Origin: CAG-177 sp964587915
Lineage (GTDB): Bacteria; Bacillota; Clostridia; Oscillospirales; Acutalibacteraceae
Assembly: GCA_964587915.1 (NCBI GenBank)
Contig: CAZPMK010000020.1
Location: forward strand, 1 to 27,785
Length of the DNA: 27,785 nucleotides
Direction: 5' to 3'
Shown: positions 1 through 7,904 of the stretch, piece by piece
Layout: each line of letters begins with the position of its first letter
Numbering within the stretch: position 1 is the stretch's first letter
Translations under genes and position numbers: made by a program
Notes under the pieces: model-generated
Database searches by the model: none
What the model was told of the DNA's origin: nothing
What the model saw: only the letters and a program-made list of their open reading frames with translations

Positions 1-63
1 GATTCGAACCCACGACCTCCAGGGCCACAACCTGGCACTCTAACCAACTGAGCTACAGCCACC
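1..63 (-). tRNA. tRNA-His (GTG), 3' end cut by window edge
   Basis: Read on the minus strand this is a tRNA cloverleaf lacking its last bases because the window begins inside the T-arm. The anticodon stem CCAGG/CCTGG encloses a TTGTGGC loop with anticodon GTG (plus-strand positions 26-28), giving histidine. The 5' end at 63 includes the extra G-1 typical of tRNA-His: GGTGGCTG precedes the TA of positions 8-9. It is the most downstream member visible of a three-tRNA cluster. Confidence 0.95.
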
Positions 64-90
64 AAATGATGGCTGCGAAAATCGCAGCCT

Positions 91-167
<77 letters not shown>

Positions 168-173
168 ATAAAA

Positions 174-247
174 TGGAGCGGGTGATGGGAATCGAACCCA
201 CACAACCAGCTTGGAAGGCTGGGATTCTACCATTGAACTACACCCGC
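174..247 (-). tRNA. tRNA-Gly (TCC)
   Basis: Complete cloverleaf on the minus strand. Acceptor arms GCGGGTG and CACCCGC pair, followed by discriminator T and encoded CCA (174-176). Anticodon stem CCAGC/GCTGG holds loop CTTCCAA with anticodon TCC at 213-215. It is the first tRNA of the cluster, directly behind the promoter at 267-295. Confidence 0.96.
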
Positions 248-266
248 ACATTTCGGAACGACAGTT

Positions 267-295
267 ATTTTATCATATGAATTTTGAAATGTCAA
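267..295 (-). promoter_or_regulatory. sigma-A promoter of the tRNA cluster
   Basis: On the minus strand a consensus -35 TTGACA (plus 290-295) is followed after 17 bases by TAAAAT (plus 267-272). The spacing puts the start of transcription roughly 10 bases before tRNA-Gly, as expected for a stable RNA promoter. Confidence 0.85.
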
Positions 296-394
296 TAGTT
301 ATCTGAACTTTTTTAAGATAAAAAATTTTGAATGCTCTCCCGCCCTCGAAAATTCCGCAAAATATGCCGAATAATACCGTTTGGCTAAGCATAA

Positions 395-432
395 AAATAA
401 CCGCCCAACTCACATAAAGTCAGCGGTTATTT
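395..432 (-). terminator. possible terminator downstream of the deacetylase gene
   Basis: A 10-bp perfect inverted repeat AAATAACCGC / GCGGTTATTT (395-404 and 423-432) with an 18-base loop. Read on the minus strand the right arm runs into TTTTATG, giving a weak U tract. It lies about 107 bases after the stop of the deacetylase gene. The loop is large, so confidence is limited. Confidence 0.45.
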
Positions 433-495
433 CACAAGCCGTAAAGGCGGTACGCCTAATTTTATTTATATTCAGCAACCACCGTTGCAAATATG

Positions 496-524
496 AAGCA
501 CTCTTAACAGGGTGCTTGATTTTT
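496..524. terminator. terminator-like hairpin, canonical in plus orientation
   Basis: Stem AAGCACTC / GGGTGCTT (496-503 and 510-517, one G-U pair) with loop TTAACA, followed on the plus strand by GATTTTTTT. Shape and T-run are those of an intrinsic terminator reading to the right, yet no plus-strand gene lies upstream. On the minus strand it sits just after the deacetylase stop codon, with only a weak U tract, so it may act for that gene. Confidence 0.5.
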
Positions 525-538
525 TTGTCACGCTTAAA

Positions 539-1573
539 TCAAGCAAGATACTTCGAGCTGACCCAGCCTTGAGCCGAATTATAGGTGACATACGCCCATC
601 CGAGAACGGATTTTGTGACCTCGAGCTGTGTGCCGTTCGGGATTTTTTCTATAATCTGTGCTTCCTTATCGGGAGTCACTCTCATATTAAGAACGCTTCC
701 TCCCGTGGAAACCGTGTATTTTCCTGCCGCTATCGGTTCTGCACTTGCGGGGCGTGCAGTCGGCTCGGGTGCGTTTGCTTTTCGGTAAACCTCGCCGTTT
801 TCGAGCTTCTCTCCGTATGCCTCAAAAAGTTGTTCGACGGTGACGAGCTTGAAGCCCTTTCCGACAAGTCCGGGGATAATCAAACCGCAGAGATCGGCGG
901 TGAAATCATAGATATCATGCATCAAAATGATGTCTCCGCTTTTCGCCTCGGAAATCACCCTGTCAGCAATTTTATTGAGGTCGGCGGTACGCTCCTCGGC
1001 AGTTCTTCCCTTGTGTGAAGCGTCCTTGTACTTCCAATCCTCCGTATCTACAGACCACTGAATGAGCGGCATGCCGATCTTGTCGGTTATTCCTTTGTAT
1101 GCACCGCCCGGAGCTCGGAAGAGCCTTGATTCAACGCCCAATTCCTTGAGCATGGAATTTACTCCGCCGATCTGTTCTTTTATCGTTTCATCACTGCACT
1201 TTGTGAGAGTTTTGTGATTTTTCGTATGATTGCCTATTGCACAGCCCATTGCCGCCGCTCGCTTGATAACCTCGGCGTTATCGGAAATGTTATATCCGAC
1301 AAGAAAAAACGTTGCCACTCCCCCGTTTTCTTGGAGCAAATCAAGAATGCGATTCGTTGTGGAGCTTCTCGGGCCGTCATCGAAGGTCAGGGCTATCAGC
1401 TTATCGCTTGAAGAAAATTCAAGTGTTGCCGTCGTGTTCTCGGCAGTAACCGTTTCCTTGGTTTTTGACGATGTGGTGGTGCCGTCGGAATCCGTTGTTC
1501 CGCAAGCAGAGAAAATCATTGCCAACGCAAGAAGCAACGCCGTGAGTGCAGATATTGTTCTTATCCTTTTCAT
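539..1573 (-). CDS. lipoprotein polysaccharide deacetylase (NodB) with C-terminal SH3b domain
   Basis: 344 residues, predicted to remove acetyl groups from cell-wall or extracellular polysaccharide outside the membrane. The N-terminus is a lipoprotein signal with lipobox FSAC (Cys24), followed by a Thr/Ser-rich linker to about 55. The NodB domain (about 57-255) has all five carbohydrate esterase 4 motifs: TFDDGP (63-68, Asp65/Asp66), NHTKNH (His116, His120), RAPGG (153-157), WSVDTEDW (173-180) and LMHD (His219). Residues 285-344 form a bacterial SH3 domain (VLNMRVTPD...GWVSSKYL), which usually binds peptidoglycan. The start has GGAGGA eight bases upstream. Peptidoglycan GlcNAc or MurNAc deacetylase (PgdA/PdaA type) is likely; the exact substrate cannot be told from sequence. 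It appears monocistronic, with its own extended -10 promoter. Confidence 0.92.
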   Translation of the reverse strand: MKRIRTISALTALLLALAMIFSACGTTDSDGTTTSSKTKETVTAENTTATLEFSSSDKLIALTFDDGPRSSTTNRILDLLQENGGVATFFLVGYNISDNAEVIKRAAAMGCAIGNHTKNHKTLTKCSDETIKEQIGGVNSMLKELGVESRLFRAPGGAYKGITDKIGMPLIQWSVDTEDWKYKDASHKGRTAEERTADLNKIADRVISEAKSGDIILMHDIYDFTADLCGLIIPGLVGKGFKLVTVEQLFEAYGEKLENGEVYRKANAPEPTARPASAEPIAAGKYTVSTGGSVLNMRVTPDKEAQIIEKIPNGTQLEVTKSVLGWAYVTYNSAQGWVSSKYLA

Positions 1574-1608
1574 TTTTTCTTCCTCCGAAAATATCCCTTA
1601 TGCTGTTG

Positions 1609-1614
1609 ATTATA
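1609..1614 (-). promoter_or_regulatory. extended -10 promoter element of the deacetylase gene
   Basis: On the minus strand TGCTATAAT, an extended -10 (TGN-TATAAT), lies about 36 bases before the deacetylase start codon. No good -35 hexamer is visible 16-18 bases upstream, consistent with reliance on the extended element. Confidence 0.55.
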
Positions 1615-1702
1615 GCACCCCGAAAAGCAAAATATATTCTTATTTAGAAAAATAATAACATTGTAACTATTTTTAATAATTTGTTACCGCATGACGGTGC
1701 AA

Positions 1703-2242
1703 TCAATAATTTTTCTTTTGAATTTCAAAAAACGCCTGCGGATGTCCGCAAACGGGGCATATCTGCGGAGCCTGCTGTGAAACATGAAGATATCCGCAAT
1801 TTCTGCAAAGCCAAACCGTCTCTCCCGTTCGTGCAAAAACGATGCCCTTTTCGAGATTTTCGCTCAGCTTTCTGTAGCGTTCCTCGTGCTCCTTTTCTAT
1901 GCCGGCAACGAGCTTAAAAAGTGCCGCAAGCTCATTGAAGCCCTCCTCACGGGCGGTCTGTTCAAATTCCTTGTACATTTCCGTCCATTCATAATTTTCT
2001 CCTGCCGCCGCATCGAGAAGATTCTGTGTTGTTTCGGGAATTTTGCCGTCATTCAAATGCTTGAACCACAGCTTTGCATGGGCTTTTTCGTTGTTTGCCG
2101 TCTCCGCAAACAGTGCCGCTATTTGTTCATAGCCGTCTTTTTTTGCTTTTGATGCGTAAAAATCGTATTTGTTTCTCGCCTGTGATTCTCCGGCAAATGC
2201 CGCCAAGAGATTAGCCTGTGTTTTGCTTCCTTTGAATTGCAT
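1703..2242 (-). CDS. rbr: rubrerythrin
   Basis: 179 residues. Rubrerythrin is a cytosolic non-haem di-iron protein that reduces hydrogen peroxide in anaerobes, taking electrons through rubredoxin-like proteins. The N-terminal ferritin-like four-helix domain (about 5-130) carries the iron-ligand Glu residues and two ExxH motifs, NNEKAH (Glu52, His55) and EKEH (Glu116, His119). The C-terminal rubredoxin-like domain (about 140-175) has CxxC at 146-149 and CPVC at 162-165 for the FeS4 iron. Length is normal for the family. The start has GGGAGGCG upstream. It lies only 46 bases after the membrane-anchored unknown gene, so it may be read from the rsmI operon or from an unresolved local promoter; I saw no clear PerR box. 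It supports an anaerobic host. Confidence 0.96.
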   Translation of the reverse strand: MQFKGSKTQANLLAAFAGESQARNKYDFYASKAKKDGYEQIAALFAETANNEKAHAKLWFKHLNDGKIPETTQNLLDAAAGENYEWTEMYKEFEQTAREEGFNELAALFKLVAGIEKEHEERYRKLSENLEKGIVFARTGETVWLCRNCGYLHVSQQAPQICPVCGHPQAFFEIQKKNY

Positions 2243-2288
2243 AAAAATCGCCTCCCGCTGTATTATGGAAAAACGGAAGGCTGATTAT

Positions 2289-2897
2289 TCAAATAAACTT
2301 TTCAAAATTTTCGGAAATATATTTTCCACCTGCACGGGCAATGCTTTCCGTCGATACGGCAGAGGCAAATTCGTCATCCCATTTTTCGATATCACTTTTT
2401 ATGTATGACGTCGTTTCATCTCGGGAATCATGAGCACGCAGCTCTTTTTCAAATGCCGCCGCTCCCTCGGGAAGCAGTTTTTTTACGGCTTCGTACGCCG
2501 TATCCGTAAGCGGACTGCCGTTTGCGGCAAAAAATCCGCTGAGTCTCTCACCGCCGTCCTCAAGCACAAAATACAGCGAATATACTTCTCTCTGCTCCTG
2601 CGTGAGTGCGGCAAAAGCCTGCTCCATATCGGAGGACTCGGCTATTTTCTTTTCGAGATTTAACGCCACTCCTTTGAACAGCTCCGACGGCTCGCAGGAA
2701 GATACATTCTCCCGTGTGAGCACGGAAAAATCGTTACGCAGACGGTTATCTTCCTTGAGCTTATTCATGATTTTTTCGTTTTCGGCATATCTCTTTTTAC
2801 TTGCCTGAGCCGCCTTTACGCAAACAAAAGCGGTCAGCAATGCAAGCATAACAAGAATCAAAACAACAAGCGGATGTGATGCAAAATATTCCGTCAT
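2289..2897 (-). CDS. membrane-anchored protein of unknown function
   Basis: 202 residues. One N-terminal transmembrane helix (about 9-28) is followed by a basic, charged, probably helical segment (30-60) and a cytosolic-type domain. The stretch LTQEQREVYSLYF...LEDGGERLSGFFAANGSPLTDTAYEAVKKL (98-141, not contiguous as written) distantly recalls DUF4375 (DMP19-like) proteins, which have an NGGF..FF.N pattern, but here the pattern is imperfect and I hold this at low confidence. The start overlaps the rsmI stop in ATGA (2894-2897), so translation is probably coupled to rsmI. No catalytic motif is recognised. Function unknown. Confidence 0.75.
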   Translation of the reverse strand: MTEYFASHPLVVLILVMLALLTAFVCVKAAQASKKRYAENEKIMNKLKEDNRLRNDFSVLTRENVSSCEPSELFKGVALNLEKKIAESSDMEQAFAALTQEQREVYSLYFVLEDGGERLSGFFAANGSPLTDTAYEAVKKLLPEGAAAFEKELRAHDSRDETTSYIKSDIEKWDDEFASAVSTESIARAGGKYISENFEKFI

Positions 2898-3718
2898 TTC
2901 AACAGCTCCTTATATATATCACCTTTTTTAATGCCCGATTCCCTTGCGGCGAGCTTTGCGGCGTTGGTCTTGCTTTCTCCGCCCTTTTCGAGCATACGTG
3001 CAAGCTCCGTTGCCTCGGCAAGAGTCATCGGTTCATCACTTTTTTCGGGTGCCCCCTCAACGATGATGACTATTTCTCCCTTGATTTCTTCGGAAGAATA
3101 TTTTTCTGCGGCGGATTTAAGTGTGGTTCGTATGACCTGCTCATGTATTTTTGTCAGCTCCCGCACGATTGCAATTTGCCTGTCGCCCAAAATGTCGGAA
3201 AGGTCGGCAAGAGCGGCGGCGAGCTTGTGCGGTGCTTCATAAAATATCAGCGTTCGTTCTTCATTTGCGAATTTTTCAATACAGCGGCGGCGTTCGTTTT
3301 TATCGGCAGGCAAAAAGCCCTCGAATGAAAATCGCCTTGACGGCATTCCCGAAACGGCAAGTGCCGTTGCAAACGCACACGGCCCCGGTACGGCCTCTAT
3401 GCGAACGCCTCTTTCTCGGCAAAGTCTCACCAAATCCTCTCCGGGGTCGGATATGGCAGGCATTCCCGCATCGGTAACAACGGCACAGCTTTCACCGGCA
3501 AGAATCCGTGAAACAATCAGCGGTCCTTTTTCAAACTTGTTATGCTCAAAGTAGCTGACCATCGGCTTTTTTATCCCGAAATGATTGAGCAGTTTGAGCG
3601 ATACCCTTGTATCCTCGGCGGCAACAAAATCACATTTTTCAAGCGTTTCAAGTGCTCGGGGCGACAAATCCCCAAGATTTCCTATCGGCGTTCCGACAAC
3701 ATACAAAACTCCGCTCAA
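2894..3718 (-). CDS. rsmI: 16S rRNA (cytidine1402-2'-O)-methyltransferase RsmI
   Basis: 274 residues. RsmI transfers a methyl group from S-adenosylmethionine to the ribose of C1402 in the ribosomal decoding centre. The tetrapyrrole methylase fold is shown by the N-terminal VVGTPIGNLGDLSPRA (7-22), AAEDTR (33-38) and VTDAGMPAISDPG (81-93), plus PGP at 111-113, all typical of the family; length is near the usual 270-290. The start codon is TTG at 3718, overlapping the TGA of the upstream trmN6 gene, and has GAGGTGA upstream. The trmN6-rsmI order matches Bacillus yabB-yabC, which supports both calls. Confidence 0.96.
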   Translation of the reverse strand: MSGVLYVVGTPIGNLGDLSPRALETLEKCDFVAAEDTRVSLKLLNHFGIKKPMVSYFEHNKFEKGPLIVSRILAGESCAVVTDAGMPAISDPGEDLVRLCRERGVRIEAVPGPCAFATALAVSGMPSRRFSFEGFLPADKNERRRCIEKFANEERTLIFYEAPHKLAAALADLSDILGDRQIAIVRELTKIHEQVIRTTLKSAAEKYSSEEIKGEIVIIVEGAPEKSDEPMTLAEATELARMLEKGGESKTNAAKLAARESGIKKGDIYKELLK

Positions 3719-4458
3719 TTGCTTTCACCTCGGTTTTCCGGCAGATAATCGCCGTAGATTTTTTTCATTTCCGCAGAATATTCTCCGTTCGGAGCGTGAA
3801 CAAACAGGTCGGGCATGACATTCATTCCGCTTTTCCCACCGCGTCGTCCCTCAACGAGTACGAGCCACGGAGCTTTTTCGGGACACTTTGCCACAAGACG
3901 CAGCTTTTTCGGTTCGATTCCCGCAGAACGCATTTCACAAAACAGCTCGCAAAGCCGTTCGGGGCGTATGCAGACGCAGAATCTTCCGCCGAAATTGAGC
4001 AGCTTCGCCGCCGCCGCACAAACATCGGAAAGACGGCACATGGTTTCGTGTCTTGCGATTTTATCGGAGGAAGCAGTGCTTTCTATTCCCGCTCCGCTCG
4101 CTTTATATGGCGGATTCATCGTCACAAGGTCAAAGCATCCGAACGGAACCTTTCCTTTAAGCTCCCTCAAATCGGCATTCACCGCAGTAAGGCGTTCCGA
4201 AAGTCCGTTAAGCTCCACCGCCTGATTTATTTGGCTTACGCCGAGAGGCTGAAGCTCCACGGCAGTTATTTTTCCGCCCTCTTTTCTGCACCACAGCAAA
4301 GGGATTATTCCGCATCCCGAGCCGAGGTCACAGCAGACGGCTTTCTTTGACGGAGCGGCAAAATCGGCAAGCAGTACGGCATCCGTCCCAAAAGAATGGG
4401 CAGAGGATACAACGGCGGTTATTCCGCCTCCGAGATATTCATGCCTTGTTTCGTTCAT
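3715..4458 (-). CDS. trmN6: tRNA1(Val) (adenine37-N6)-methyltransferase, TrmN6 family
   Basis: 247 residues from the chosen start. Class I SAM-dependent methyltransferase, expected to make m6A at position 37 of tRNA-Val. The SAM loop is CDLGSGCGIIPL (43-54) and the adenine-N6 catalytic motif is NPPYK (115-119). The open frame reaches upstream to 4518, but ATG at 4458 has GGAGG six bases ahead and aligns with the family start (MNETRHEYLGGG), so I use it. It is first in an operon with rsmI and the anchored unknown. Target specificity is inferred from family and synteny with Bacillus yabB. Confidence 0.9.
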   Translation of the reverse strand: MNETRHEYLGGGITAVVSSAHSFGTDAVLLADFAAPSKKAVCCDLGSGCGIIPLLWCRKEGGKITAVELQPLGVSQINQAVELNGLSERLTAVNADLRELKGKVPFGCFDLVTMNPPYKASGAGIESTASSDKIARHETMCRLSDVCAAAAKLLNFGGRFCVCIRPERLCELFCEMRSAGIEPKKLRLVAKCPEKAPWLVLVEGRRGGKSGMNVMPDLFVHAPNGEYSAEMKKIYGDYLPENRGESN

Positions 4459-4501
4459 AATTTCCTCCGCTTCCGTTTCCAAATTGTACATATGATAAAA
4501 T

Positions 4502-4530
4502 ATTATAGCAAATATCATGAAAAAAGTAAA
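4502..4530 (-). promoter_or_regulatory. sigma-A promoter of the trmN6-rsmI operon
   Basis: On the minus strand TTTACT (plus 4525-4530), 17-base spacer, TGC-TATAAT (plus 4502-4507). The -10 is consensus and extended. Confidence 0.75.
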
Positions 4531-4636
4531 GACTTCACCGCAAGGAATGACTATTTCGGGATTTTATGTTGAAATTCACAGTGAAATGTTATAAAATATA
4601 TAATAACCTTTTAAATTACTGAACGGAGTCGGTTTT

Positions 4637-5929
4637 ATGGAAAAACGAAACAGTACGGATTTCAGCGCACCCGCACGCCTGCTTGCCCTGCTCGCTTCGG
4701 CGTTTATGTGCGGCTTCATCGGAGTCGCAAGCCCCGATTTTTATTCCGCACCGATATCGGGAATGCTTTTCTTTTCCGCAATGCTTGCCATGCTTATCTT
4801 TGCATTTTGGGGAAGCAGAAGAAAAATGAGCTATGAAGCCCTGCCTGCTGCGATAATTCTCGCTTCGGTCTGCGGTTTATTCAATCTGTTTATCGGACAG
4901 CCCGTCTCACTTTGGCAAGCTCCGCTTTTCGGCTTCGGCACAATGCCTCTTTTCACGATGTATATTTCCTCGCTCTTTTCAAAGAAGCGTTACGGTATAA
5001 GGCGTTTCGTCCTTTTGTTTTTCGTATACGCCGCCGTTATACTTGTATTCAAGGCTCTGACCGTTCCCCGCATTCTTGACCTGATTGACCTTGAACCGCT
5101 CCGCCGCTTTTACGCCTTTTTCGGCACCGATGCCGTTCTGAGCATCGCACGCTGTGCCGCCTGCATCCTATGCTCCGTCATAATCCTTGCCGCTTTCCGT
5201 GACGGTATTACGGCTCTGCTTTCTCTCGCACTCAATTTGATTTTTTCCGTCTGCACTCTCGGTGCTTTCGTCGTTCGCAACATCGGTATTTATGCGTCGA
5301 GTTTCGCCCTGCCCGCCGTTATCGTAAACAATGCGGAAATGCTTTCGGACTTCGTCGGTGGTTTTCTTGCAGGATTTTTGACAATACTTCTTCTTATCTG
5401 CCTGCCCCGACGCATCACGGCGTCGGAAAACCGCTTTGTCTGTGATGAGCCGTTCAAAAGCCGCTTTGTTCACTGCCTTTACAGTGCTCTGCTCACATTT
5501 GATTTCACCTTTGTTTTCACGCTTGCATATCCGCTTTCAAAGAGACTCATCCCCTCGGACAAGGCTGTTTTCTCCGTTCCTCTCCACGCCGTTGTTACCG
5601 TCGGCGTTTGCCTTGCCGCATTCTTCATATTCCTCGGAATATTCCGCAAAAACATAGTTTCAAAGGGTATGCCCGTTCCCGTTGCACTTCGTTCCCGTTC
5701 TTTCTGTGCAAAGGCTCTGCCTGTATATTTTCTTGCATATGCCGCCGTTGCCCTCTTTACGGGCAATGCTCCCGCTTTGCAGGTCGAATACGGCAAAATA
5801 ATAAGCTCCCCGACATACGAAAATACATTGGGAAGCTCTGAATTTGTTTTGTTTTCCGTTTTGGCGATAAGTGCCGCCGCATTCCTTTTGTTCTACGGAA
5901 TTTCGGTCAGCAGTCGCCGCAAAAAATAA
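4637..5929 (+). CDS. polytopic membrane protein of unknown function
   Basis: 430 residues with roughly 11-12 hydrophobic segments spread over the whole length, so an integral membrane protein; short loops carry basic residues (for example SRRKM near 61-64 and the SSRRKK tail, which suggests a cytosolic C-terminus). I recognise no transporter signature, no catalytic motif and no named family. GGAG lies about 10 bases before the ATG. The gene is divergent from trmN6 and its last 23 bases overlap the end of the convergent HAD gene. Transport or envelope function is possible but would be a guess. Confidence 0.8.
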   Translation: MEKRNSTDFSAPARLLALLASAFMCGFIGVASPDFYSAPISGMLFFSAMLAMLIFAFWGSRRKMSYEALPAAIILASVCGLFNLFIGQPVSLWQAPLFGFGTMPLFTMYISSLFSKKRYGIRRFVLLFFVYAAVILVFKALTVPRILDLIDLEPLRRFYAFFGTDAVLSIARCAACILCSVIILAAFRDGITALLSLALNLIFSVCTLGAFVVRNIGIYASSFALPAVIVNNAEMLSDFVGGFLAGFLTILLLICLPRRITASENRFVCDEPFKSRFVHCLYSALLTFDFTFVFTLAYPLSKRLIPSDKAVFSVPLHAVVTVGVCLAAFFIFLGIFRKNIVSKGMPVPVALRSRSFCAKALPVYFLAYAAVALFTGNAPALQVEYGKIISSPTYENTLGSSEFVLFSVLAISAAAFLLFYGISVSSRRKK

Positions 5930-6569
5930 TTTTTTCGATTTCTTTCGCCGTGTTGACAAGGAAGCTCGTACCCGCATTTTTAAGCTCATCCTGCTTTGAA
6001 TAGCCGTACAGCACTCCCACGCTGTCAACACCCGCTTCGTTTGCTCCCTCGATGTCGAATTTTCGGTCTCCGACCATGAGCACCCTGTTTTTATCCGCAC
6101 CGAAAAAGCCCGCCGCCCTCGTTATAAGCTCACACTTTGTTTCGGGCTTGTCATCACCCATGGGCGTTGCGATATAATCGAAGCTGTCGAGCATATCAAA
6201 ATGCTTCAATATTGCTTCAACGAATTTGAACGGCTTGGCACTTGCGACGGAGGTTTTTATCCCGTTTTCTCTCAGCTTTTTGAGCAGCTCGGGAATACCG
6301 TCATAGAATTTGAGACGAAACATTGCCCCCTGTGCATAGCATTCTCTGTATTTTATTGCGGCAAATTCGGTCTGCTCGTCAGTAAGTGAAAGCATATTCT
6401 TGAATGAATCGTATATCGGCGGACCTATAAAAGAACGGAGCTGTTTTTCATTCAGCGGCTCCTTTCCGAGAGCATTGACGGCATAGCGTACACTCTCGAA
6501 TATTCCCTCGCCGGTATCTGCAATCGTTCCGTCAAAATCGAACAGAACCGCATCGTAATTTTTATTCAT
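5907..6569 (-). CDS. HAD-superfamily phosphatase, phosphoglycolate phosphatase-like
   Basis: 220 residues. Cytosolic haloacid dehalogenase hydrolase. Motif I is DFDGT (Asp11 nucleophile, Asp13), motif II lies in TSVASAKP (106-113), motif III is probably Lys141 in GDDKPET, and motif IV is GDRKFD (167-172, Asp168 and Asp172). A helical cap at about 16-85 makes it a C1-cap Gph/PpaX-type enzyme. The frame is open to 6596, but ATG at 6569 has GGAGG six bases upstream and starts directly before the catalytic strand. Substrate could be phosphoglycolate, pyrophosphate or another small phosphate ester. The 3' end overlaps the convergent membrane-protein gene by 23 bases. Confidence 0.9.
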   Translation of the reverse strand: MNKNYDAVLFDFDGTIADTGEGIFESVRYAVNALGKEPLNEKQLRSFIGPPIYDSFKNMLSLTDEQTEFAAIKYRECYAQGAMFRLKFYDGIPELLKKLRENGIKTSVASAKPFKFVEAILKHFDMLDSFDYIATPMGDDKPETKCELITRAAGFFGADKNRVLMVGDRKFDIEGANEAGVDSVGVLYGYSKQDELKNAGTSFLVNTAKEIEKIIFCGDC

Positions 6570-6601
6570 CGGCAACCTCCGAACTGTATATTTCATTCGG
6601 A

Positions 6602-6630
6602 ATTATATCACAATACCCGCACGGGCACAA
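6602..6630 (-). promoter_or_regulatory. sigma-A promoter of the HAD gene
   Basis: On the minus strand TTGTGC (plus 6625-6630), 17-base spacer, TATAAT (plus 6602-6607). The spacer contains the small palindrome CCCGCACGGG. Confidence 0.7.
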
Positions 6631-6648
6631 TACAAAATAAAATTTTCC

Positions 6649-6676
6649 TTGATTCCTCGGCACTTTGTGCTACAAT
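6649..6676 (+). promoter_or_regulatory. sigma-A promoter of the aminotransferase-trpS operon
   Basis: TTGATT (6649-6654), 16-base spacer, TACAAT (6671-6676), about 35 bases before the aminotransferase ATG. It is back to back with the HAD promoter. Confidence 0.75.
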
Positions 6677-6711
6677 ATTAAACGGTATTTTATCCGAAAG
6701 GACGAACATAT

Positions 6712-7893
6712 ATGAATTATAAATTTTCCGACGGCTTTTTAAGCCTCAAGCCCTCGGTAATAAGAGAGATTCTCAAAAGCTCAGGCGATACCATTCCTCT
6801 TGCCGCAGGCAATCCCGCACCCGATGCCTTTCCCGTTTCGGATGTGCAGAATATAATTAAGGATATAGTTGACTCCGACCCGATACTCATGCTTCAATAC
6901 GGTGTCACGGAGGGATATGCCCCTCTCCTTGATGAACTGAAAAAGCTCGCCCGTGACCGCTACGGTGCTTTCGGTGACAATGATGCCGTTGCCGTAACAA
7001 GCGGTGCTCAGCAGGTAATGAGTCTTATGAGTCAGGCATTCCTCAATGCGGGCGACTGCGTTATCTGTGAAGAGCCGTCCTTTATCGGCGCTCTCAACTG
7101 CTACAGGAGCTTCGGTGCTCATTTGGTGGGCGTTCCCTTGGAAAATGACGGAATGAACCTTGAAATCCTTGAAGAAAAGCTCCGCACCGAAAAGAATGTT
7201 AAATTCGTCTATACTATTCCGAATTTCCAAAATCCCGCAGGCTCAACCATGTCTCTCGAAAAACGCAAGGGCTTATATGAGCTTGCAAAGAAATATGAAG
7301 TGCTCATTCTGGAGGATAATCCCTACGGCGATTTGCGTGTTTCTGGTGAGGATATTCCCGCAATCAAGAGCCTTGATACCGACGGCATTGTTGTTTATTC
7401 CGGCTCGTTCTCAAAAATCGTTGCCCCGGGTATCCGTGTCGGCTTCCTGAGTGCTCATAAGGATATCGTCTCAAAGCTCGTTGTTGCAAAGCAGACGCAG
7501 GATGTCCACACTCCGCTCATTTCACAGCTCACCGTTTACAAGTGGCTGACCGAATGCAATATTGATGAGCATATCGAAAAAATCAGAAATATCTACCGCC
7601 GCAAGCTGAATTTGATGTGTGACACGCTTGACAGTGAACTTCAAGGCTTCCTTACCTATCACAGACCCGAGGGCGGACTTTTCGTTTGGGCGAAGCTGAA
7701 AGACGGCGTTGATATGCTTGAATTCTGCCGCCGCAGCTCGGCACTCGGAGTATCCGTTGTTCCCGGAAACGCCTTCATGGTTGACATGGAGCAGAAAACT
7801 CAATATATCCGCCTCAATTTCTCTACCCCCTCCGATGAAAATATCGTCAAGGGAATAAAGCTGCTTGCACAAGCGGCAAAATCATTTGAATAA
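6712..7893 (+). CDS. PLP-dependent class I/II aminotransferase
   Basis: 393 residues. Cytosolic fold-type I transaminase. The PLP Schiff-base lysine is Lys235 in SGSFSKIVAPGIRVGF (230-245); NFQNPAG (171-177) gives the cofactor-contacting Asn, EDNPY (201-205) the Asp that binds the pyridine nitrogen, and IRLNFS (366-371) the carboxylate-binding Arg. The sequence resembles the 2-aminoadipate / aromatic or branched-chain aminotransferase group (LysN, MocR-type catalytic domain) without a DNA-binding domain. AAAGGA precedes the ATG. It is followed by trpS after 11 bases, so the two are co-transcribed; a role with aromatic amino acids is possible but substrate is not shown by sequence. Confidence 0.92.
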   Translation: MNYKFSDGFLSLKPSVIREILKSSGDTIPLAAGNPAPDAFPVSDVQNIIKDIVDSDPILMLQYGVTEGYAPLLDELKKLARDRYGAFGDNDAVAVTSGAQQVMSLMSQAFLNAGDCVICEEPSFIGALNCYRSFGAHLVGVPLENDGMNLEILEEKLRTEKNVKFVYTIPNFQNPAGSTMSLEKRKGLYELAKKYEVLILEDNPYGDLRVSGEDIPAIKSLDTDGIVVYSGSFSKIVAPGIRVGFLSAHKDIVSKLVVAKQTQDVHTPLISQLTVYKWLTECNIDEHIEKIRNIYRRKLNLMCDTLDSELQGFLTYHRPEGGLFVWAKLKDGVDMLEFCRRSSALGVSVVPGNAFMVDMEQKTQYIRLNFSTPSDENIVKGIKLLAQAAKSFE

Positions 7894-7904
7894 GGAGCTT
7901 CATC

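Larger units (their letters stand above)
296..538. other. intergenic region between tRNA cluster and deacetylase gene
   Basis: No credible gene is seen here. The stretch is AT-rich and contains three inverted repeats: 395-432, a short one at 445-456 (AGGCG..CGCCT followed by an AT-rich run on the plus strand), and 496-517. A 63-codon plus-strand ORF at 381-572 lacks a ribosome-binding site and runs through these hairpins, so I do not call it. Confidence 0.6.

Noticed and set aside
3607..4350. 247-codon plus-strand ORF opposite trmN6 and rsmI
   Set aside because: Antisense to two conserved methyltransferases and without an SD.
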